Shown in pieces: positions 16,277-19,713 of a stretch of DNA of 19,713 nt (position 1 is its first letter; each line of letters starts with the position of its first letter). Source of the stretch: Candidatus Omnitrophota bacterium. Lineage in GTDB: Bacteria; Omnitrophota; Gorgyraeia; Gygaellales; Profunditerraquicolaceae. Location: the NCBI GenBank assembly GCA_023818905.1, contig JAMWDE010000002.1, forward strand, positions 1 through 19,713, written 5' to 3'. Position numbers and translations under genes: made by a program. The notes below the pieces were generated by a model. It saw nothing but the letters and a program-made list of their open reading frames with translations, was not told the DNA's origin and made no database searches.

Positions 16277-16314
16277 AGATCTATACTCTGGCAAGTAACC
16301 TATAAACTATAGGT
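16275..16314. repeat. Two palindromes in the ispD-ispF gap
   Basis: A perfect 7-bp inverted repeat with a 3-base centre, ACCTATA-AAC-TATAGGT, spans 16298-16314. A second perfect palindrome, ATAGATCTAT at 16275-16284, overlaps the first two bases of the ispF ATG. Both are AT-rich and no T-tract follows, so they look more like protein-binding sites or an mRNA hairpin than a terminator. No clear promoter is recognisable in this 61-base gap. Confidence 0.4.
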
Positions 16315-16337
16315 CAAATCTGTCTTTACAAACTGTT

Positions 16338-17039
16338 TTAGCTAAACTTATATCTTTTATCTTTTAATATCGCTTGGGCAACGTATAAATCTTGAGGCGT
16401 AGTTATCTTTATGTTATCGTAAGAGCCTAAAACTACGCTTACAGGTACCCCTAATTTTTCAACCAACATTGCATCATCAGTAGCAGAAGTATTGCCAAAT
16501 CTCCTGTACGCCCCTAAAATAAAATTCCTGCGAAAAACCTGGGGGGTCTGTATCTCGTAAAGATTATCTCTATTCAATGTGCTTCTCACGAAAAGCTGTG
16601 ACCTACTAATGGTAATCTCCTTTACAGTTGCCTTCACTGGCACGCCTAATATGGCTGCGCCATTTTTTTTGGCTTTCTCTATTACAGAGTTAAGCATCAT
16701 TCTATTAATAAATGGTCTGACCGCATCGTGAATCAAGACCAGCTCAGATTCAGGGCTAATCGCCTCAAGACCCTTTCTTACAGAATCTTGACGTTGTCTA
16801 CCTCCTAAAACCAATCTAGTAATCTTGGGTATACGATATTGCTGAATTGCACGCCTAATCTTTAACCTATTTTTAGGATTAACCACCAGCACGATTTCCT
16901 TTATGCTTGGATGCCTACTTAAAACTTTAAGACTATAAATTATAATAGGGCAAGAAACTAACTCTACCAGTGGCTTAGGAACCCCTAAACCAAGCCTTCT
17001 GCCTCTTCCCGCTGCCAAGACAATGGCACTTACTTCCAT
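16338..17039 (-). CDS. ispD: 2-C-methyl-D-erythritol 4-phosphate cytidylyltransferase
   Basis: This 233-residue nucleotidyltransferase makes CDP-methylerythritol from MEP and CTP, two steps before IspF. The N-terminal signature VLAAGRGRRLGLGVPKPL (residues 7-24) carries the CTP-binding Gly-rich loop, with Arg15 and Lys22 in the catalytic positions. LVLIHDAVRPF, the TDDAMLVEKLG segment and GSYDNIKITTPQDL complete the family pattern. Length matches Escherichia coli IspD (about 236). It starts 6 bases after the yacL-like gene with only a distant GAGG ahead. The intermediate enzyme IspE is not in the window. Confidence 0.96.
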   Translation of the reverse strand: MEVSAIVLAAGRGRRLGLGVPKPLVELVSCPIIIYSLKVLSRHPSIKEIVLVVNPKNRLKIRRAIQQYRIPKITRLVLGGRQRQDSVRKGLEAISPESELVLIHDAVRPFINRMMLNSVIEKAKKNGAAILGVPVKATVKEITISRSQLFVRSTLNRDNLYEIQTPQVFRRNFILGAYRRFGNTSATDDAMLVEKLGVPVSVVLGSYDNIKITTPQDLYVAQAILKDKRYKFS

Positions 17040-17045
17040 AGAACA

Positions 17046-18029
17046 TCATCTATCCTCAAGTTTAGTGAATATCATTCTGCCTGCCTGTGTCTGAAGCACA
17101 GAGGTAACTACAACCTTTACCTCTTGACCAATCAGTCTACGAGCATCTTCTACTACTACCATAGTCCCATCATCAAGATAACCTACTGCCTGATTGTATT
17201 CCTTACCTTCCTTGATGAGTTTTATCTCCATACGCTCGCCTGGAAAAACTACTGACTTAATGGCGTTTGCCAACTCATTGATGTTGAGCACCTTCACGCC
17301 TTGTAGTGTAGCTACACGATTAAGATTGAAATCCACCGTAAGTATCTTTGCCTGTAACAGTTTGGCTAACTTCACCAACTTTACATCTACCTCACCCACT
17401 CCGGTAAACTCCTCTTCATGCAGGATGAGTTCTTGACCAATCTCTTTTTGTAAGGAATGTAGTATCTCTAAACCCCGTCTACCTCTTTGACGTTTTATAG
17501 GATCTGTGGAATCCGCAATCTGTTGTAGTTCTTTTAACACAAAACGAGGTATAACCAACCTTCCTTCTAAAAAGTTTGTTTTGTATATATCCAATATACG
17601 ACCATCAATGATTACGCTAGTGTCAAGTATAATTACATCCTCTAACTGGTCTTGACGCCGTAATCTTACGTAAGGGATAATGATGTTGAATTCATCTTTA
17701 CCCCTTAAACCTATCACCATTCCTAAATAACAGAAAATCAAGGTCAGGATTATTCTTGCAAATGATAATTGGACAGGAGAGAGAGGAGCAATACTAAACG
17801 CATCCGTAACCAACTTTGCCATAATCAAACCTAAAATTAGACCAAATACAGTACTGGAAAGCCCCTTTACTGAAACCCGGCGCATACCAATCTCCATAAG
17901 GATAATAAGACCAGCTATCAAACCACCGCCTACAGCACCTAATGTAGCCATATCCTGTGGCTGTAACATCTGGTATCCCACGATTGCACTAATAAAGATA
18001 AAAAGAATACGCACAAATAATAAATTCAT
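17046..18029 (-). CDS. yacL: Membrane PIN/TRAM domain protein, YacL family
   Basis: This 327-residue protein has about four N-terminal membrane helices (within residues 3-108), a PIN nuclease-like domain (about 130-250) and a C-terminal TRAM domain (about 260-325) expected to bind RNA. The acidic PIN residues are Asp136 ([10 protein letters not shown]), Glu167 (LKELQ), Asp215 (VDVKL) and Asp233 (VDFNLN), so an Mg2+-dependent ribonuclease is plausible. Substrate and role of YacL proteins are not firmly known. The start has the best ribosome binding site here: AAGGAGG at 18034-18040, 4 bases upstream. It overlaps the radA stop by 4 bases (ATGA). The radA-yacL-ispD-ispF order matches Bacillus, where disA lies between radA and yacL; disA is missing here. 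Confidence 0.92.
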   Translation of the reverse strand: MNLLFVRILFIFISAIVGYQMLQPQDMATLGAVGGGLIAGLIILMEIGMRRVSVKGLSSTVFGLILGLIMAKLVTDAFSIAPLSPVQLSFARIILTLIFCYLGMVIGLRGKDEFNIIIPYVRLRRQDQLEDVIILDTSVIIDGRILDIYKTNFLEGRLVIPRFVLKELQQIADSTDPIKRQRGRRGLEILHSLQKEIGQELILHEEEFTGVGEVDVKLVKLAKLLQAKILTVDFNLNRVATLQGVKVLNINELANAIKSVVFPGERMEIKLIKEGKEYNQAVGYLDDGTMVVVEDARRLIGQEVKVVVTSVLQTQAGRMIFTKLEDR

Positions 18030-19405
18030 TCTGCCTCCTTTAACAAAGAGATATCCAATACTTCAGACAGAGTAGAAACAGGTATTATCTCTATTGCACC
18101 TTTCTTACTATTCAAATTTTTATAATTATTCCTGGGGATTATACAGTGTCTGAAACCCAATTTTTCCGCTTCATTCACCCTTAAACCCACCTGACAGATA
18201 CTTCTTACTTCACCTGTTAATCCCACCTCCCCTAAGAAAACTGCCTCTTTCACTACAGGCCTGTCTCTAAAGGCAGATACAACTGCTACACAAACCGCTA
18301 AGTCCGCTGCTGGGTCCTTTACGTCTATGCCTCCCACCACATTTACAAATATATCTTCTGCCTCAAGATGTAACCCCAATCTCTTCTCCAGAACTGCGAC
18401 CAACAAACTCAAGCGATTAAAATCAAACCCCTGGGAGCGCCGGCGCGCAAAACCAAAGCTGGCACTACTGACCAATGCCTGAATCTCTACTAATAAAGGA
18501 CGTGTTCCTTCCAGAATAGAAGTAACTACAGAGCCAGGGACATCCTGGGGCCTCTCGGATAAAAATATCTCAGATGGATTCTTTACTTCCTTTAATCCTT
18601 CTGAGCTCATCTCAAAAACACCGATCTCGTTGGTTGAACCAAATCTGTTCTTTACAGCTCTTAGAATCCTGTAGGTGGAGAATCTATCTCCTTCAAAATA
18701 AAGCACAGTATCCACGACATGTTCCAAAACCCTTGGACCTGCTAAAGTACCTTCTTTAGTAACATGCCCAATAATAAAAATGGAATTGCCAGTAGTCTTT
18801 GCCAATTGGGTGAGTATTCCTGCACATTCCCTAACCTGACTGACACTGCCAGGAGAAGAACTAATCGTTGGCTCAAAGATAACCTGGATAGAATCAATAA
18901 CCACTACAGAGGGATTTATTTTTTTTATATACTCAATAATGTAAGATAGGTCAGTTTGATTAACAATAAATAGATTGCCCTCCTTTTCCATCCCTGCTCC
19001 TAATCGCTTGGCACGTAATTTTGTCTGCGCCACGGATTCCTCTCCGCTTACATAAAGAACAGTTTGTCCTTGTTGGCTTAAGTGATTGGATACCTGTAAG
19101 GATATAGTAGACTTACCTATGCCAGGGTCTCCTCCTATAAGTATAACAGAACCAGGCACTATCCCGCCGCCTAAAACCCTATCTAACTCTTGGATATTGG
19201 TCTTGAGTCGCACTTGCTGCTGGATTTCTATATCCTTTAAAAGCATAGGTTCATCCTTGTAAAGGGAAACTCTCTGTTTGGCTTTTTCAGAAACAGGATT
19301 GTATTCTTCCTCCACAAAGGTATTCCACTGATTGCAATCAGGACATCTTCCCAACCATTTGGGAGATTGATATCCGCAACTCTGACAACTGAATACTGTC
19401 TTCAT
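18026..19405 (-). CDS. radA: DNA repair protein RadA
   Basis: RadA (Sms), 459 residues, is a RecA-like branch-migration helicase in recombinational repair. The N-terminal C4 zinc finger is Cys7/10/21/24, the Walker [11 protein letters not shown] is at 91-100, followed by [11 protein letters not shown] (Walker B), the KNRFG family motif in the middle, and a Lon-protease-like C-terminal domain including [12 protein letters not shown] and [11 protein letters not shown] start at ATG 19403-19405, which puts the zinc finger at the usual position and lies 2 bases after the upstream stop. A longer frame beginning at 19453 would add 16 charged residues encoded inside the upstream gene. AGAAGAG precedes the start as a weak ribosome site. 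Length equals E. coli RadA. Confidence 0.96.
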   Translation of the reverse strand: MKTVFSCQSCGYQSPKWLGRCPDCNQWNTFVEEEYNPVSEKAKQRVSLYKDEPMLLKDIEIQQQVRLKTNIQELDRVLGGGIVPGSVILIGGDPGIGKSTISLQVSNHLSQQGQTVLYVSGEESVAQTKLRAKRLGAGMEKEGNLFIVNQTDLSYIIEYIKKINPSVVVIDSIQVIFEPTISSSPGSVSQVRECAGILTQLAKTTGNSIFIIGHVTKEGTLAGPRVLEHVVDTVLYFEGDRFSTYRILRAVKNRFGSTNEIGVFEMSSEGLKEVKNPSEIFLSERPQDVPGSVVTSILEGTRPLLVEIQALVSSASFGFARRRSQGFDFNRLSLLVAVLEKRLGLHLEAEDIFVNVVGGIDVKDPAADLAVCVAVVSAFRDRPVVKEAVFLGEVGLTGEVRSICQVGLRVNEAEKLGFRHCIIPRNNYKNLNSKKGAIEIIPVSTLSEVLDISLLKEAE

Positions 19406-19407
19406 CT

Positions 19408-19713
19408 TTATCTCTTCTGTGGCTTCTCTCTCGTCTTCCAGAATAACTTCCAAGGATGTTGTCGGATATCCTTAATCAACTCCTCTACTTCTTTAATCAA
19501 ACCCTGTATCTGTCTAGCCATAATCTCTAACTCTCTGTATATGCTATCATCGTACAACAGCTTACCTAACGTACCTTCTTTATTTTTAAGTCTTACAATG
19601 CTTTCGTCTATATCCTCAGCTATCGTCTTGGCTAAACGACCCACTTCATGCATAGGGATAGGGTCATTACCCAATAAGGTCTGACCTGGAGTAAGACAAT
19701 GCTCATAATCCTT
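19408..19713 (-). CDS. MCE/MlaD-type lipid transport protein, C-terminal end (5' part outside window)
   Basis: The frame is open to the right window edge and stops with TAA at 19408-19410, giving 101 C-terminal residues. GTLGKLLYDDSIYRELE followed by a long amphipathic helix and DIRQHPWKLFW is typical of the tail of MlaD-like MCE proteins, which carry phospholipid between inner and outer membranes. The MCE domain and membrane anchor would lie outside the window, and mlaE/mlaF-like genes may be next to it there. The stop is 2 bases from the radA start, so both probably share a message. I call the family with fair but not full confidence because only the tail is visible. Confidence 0.75.
   Translation of the reverse strand, partial: KDYEHCLTPGQTLLGNDPIPMHEVGRLAKTIAEDIDESIVRLKNKEGTLGKLLYDDSIYRELEIMARQIQGLIKEVEELIKDIRQHPWKLFWKTREKPQKR

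Noticed and set aside
16277..16294. TTG start six codons upstream for ispF
   Set aside because: ATG 16274-16276 is a better codon and matches the family N-terminus.
19406..19453. Longer radA start inside the upstream gene
   Set aside because: It adds 16 charged residues read from the upstream coding frame; the start at 19405 aligns the zinc finger with known RadA.

Overview
The window is AT-rich and densely packed. It carries only conserved housekeeping genes of a diderm bacterium: lptF and lptG (lipopolysaccharide export) and an MCE/MlaD-type fragment imply an outer membrane, and alr implies peptidoglycan. Arg and Ile codons are mostly AGA and ATA. Gene content and order would fit an uncultured lineage such as Candidatus Omnitrophota, but this is an impression from protein sequence and gene order, since there is no rRNA or other decisive marker here. 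I see no tRNA or rRNA gene, CRISPR array, insertion sequence or prophage, and no gene-free stretch above about 160 bases.

Left part (1-3326, plus strand): the C-terminal end of an unrecognised beta-rich protein, then a near-consensus sigma70-type promoter (379-407) driving comF, lptF and lptG, which are 1 nt apart or overlapping. The promoter geometry places the transcription start on the A of the comF ATG at 414, so this mRNA is probably leaderless. A 79-base gap without a convincing terminator separates lptG from the convergent genes to its right.

Right part (3406-19713, minus strand): 18 genes in one direction, read from the right edge: MCE-protein end, radA, PIN/TRAM (yacL), ispD, ispF, cysE, cysS, tmk, holB, ricT (PSP1), metG, tatD, DUF362 ferredoxin-like protein, mtnA, thiL, tsaE, tsaB, alr. 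Many junctions are ATGA-type overlaps or gaps of a few bases. The largest gaps, before ispF, cysS, tmk and alr, are 61-77 bases. The promoter of the whole block must lie outside the window.

The block looks like three widely conserved clusters joined head to tail: radA-yacL-ispD-ispF-cysE-cysS (compare Bacillus subtilis), tmk-holB-yaaT-metG-tatD (also Bacillus-like) and thiL-tsaE-tsaB-alr. It links DNA repair, isoprenoid precursors, cysteine synthesis and charging, dTMP synthesis, the replication clamp loader, methionyl-tRNA synthesis, t6A tRNA modification, thiamine diphosphate and D-alanine. I see no new defence or mobile system. The points most worth checking are the leaderless comF promoter, a serine acetyltransferase with a hydrophobic N-terminal helix, mtnA without other methionine-salvage genes next to an iron-sulfur protein, and the scarcity of Shine-Dalgarno sites.
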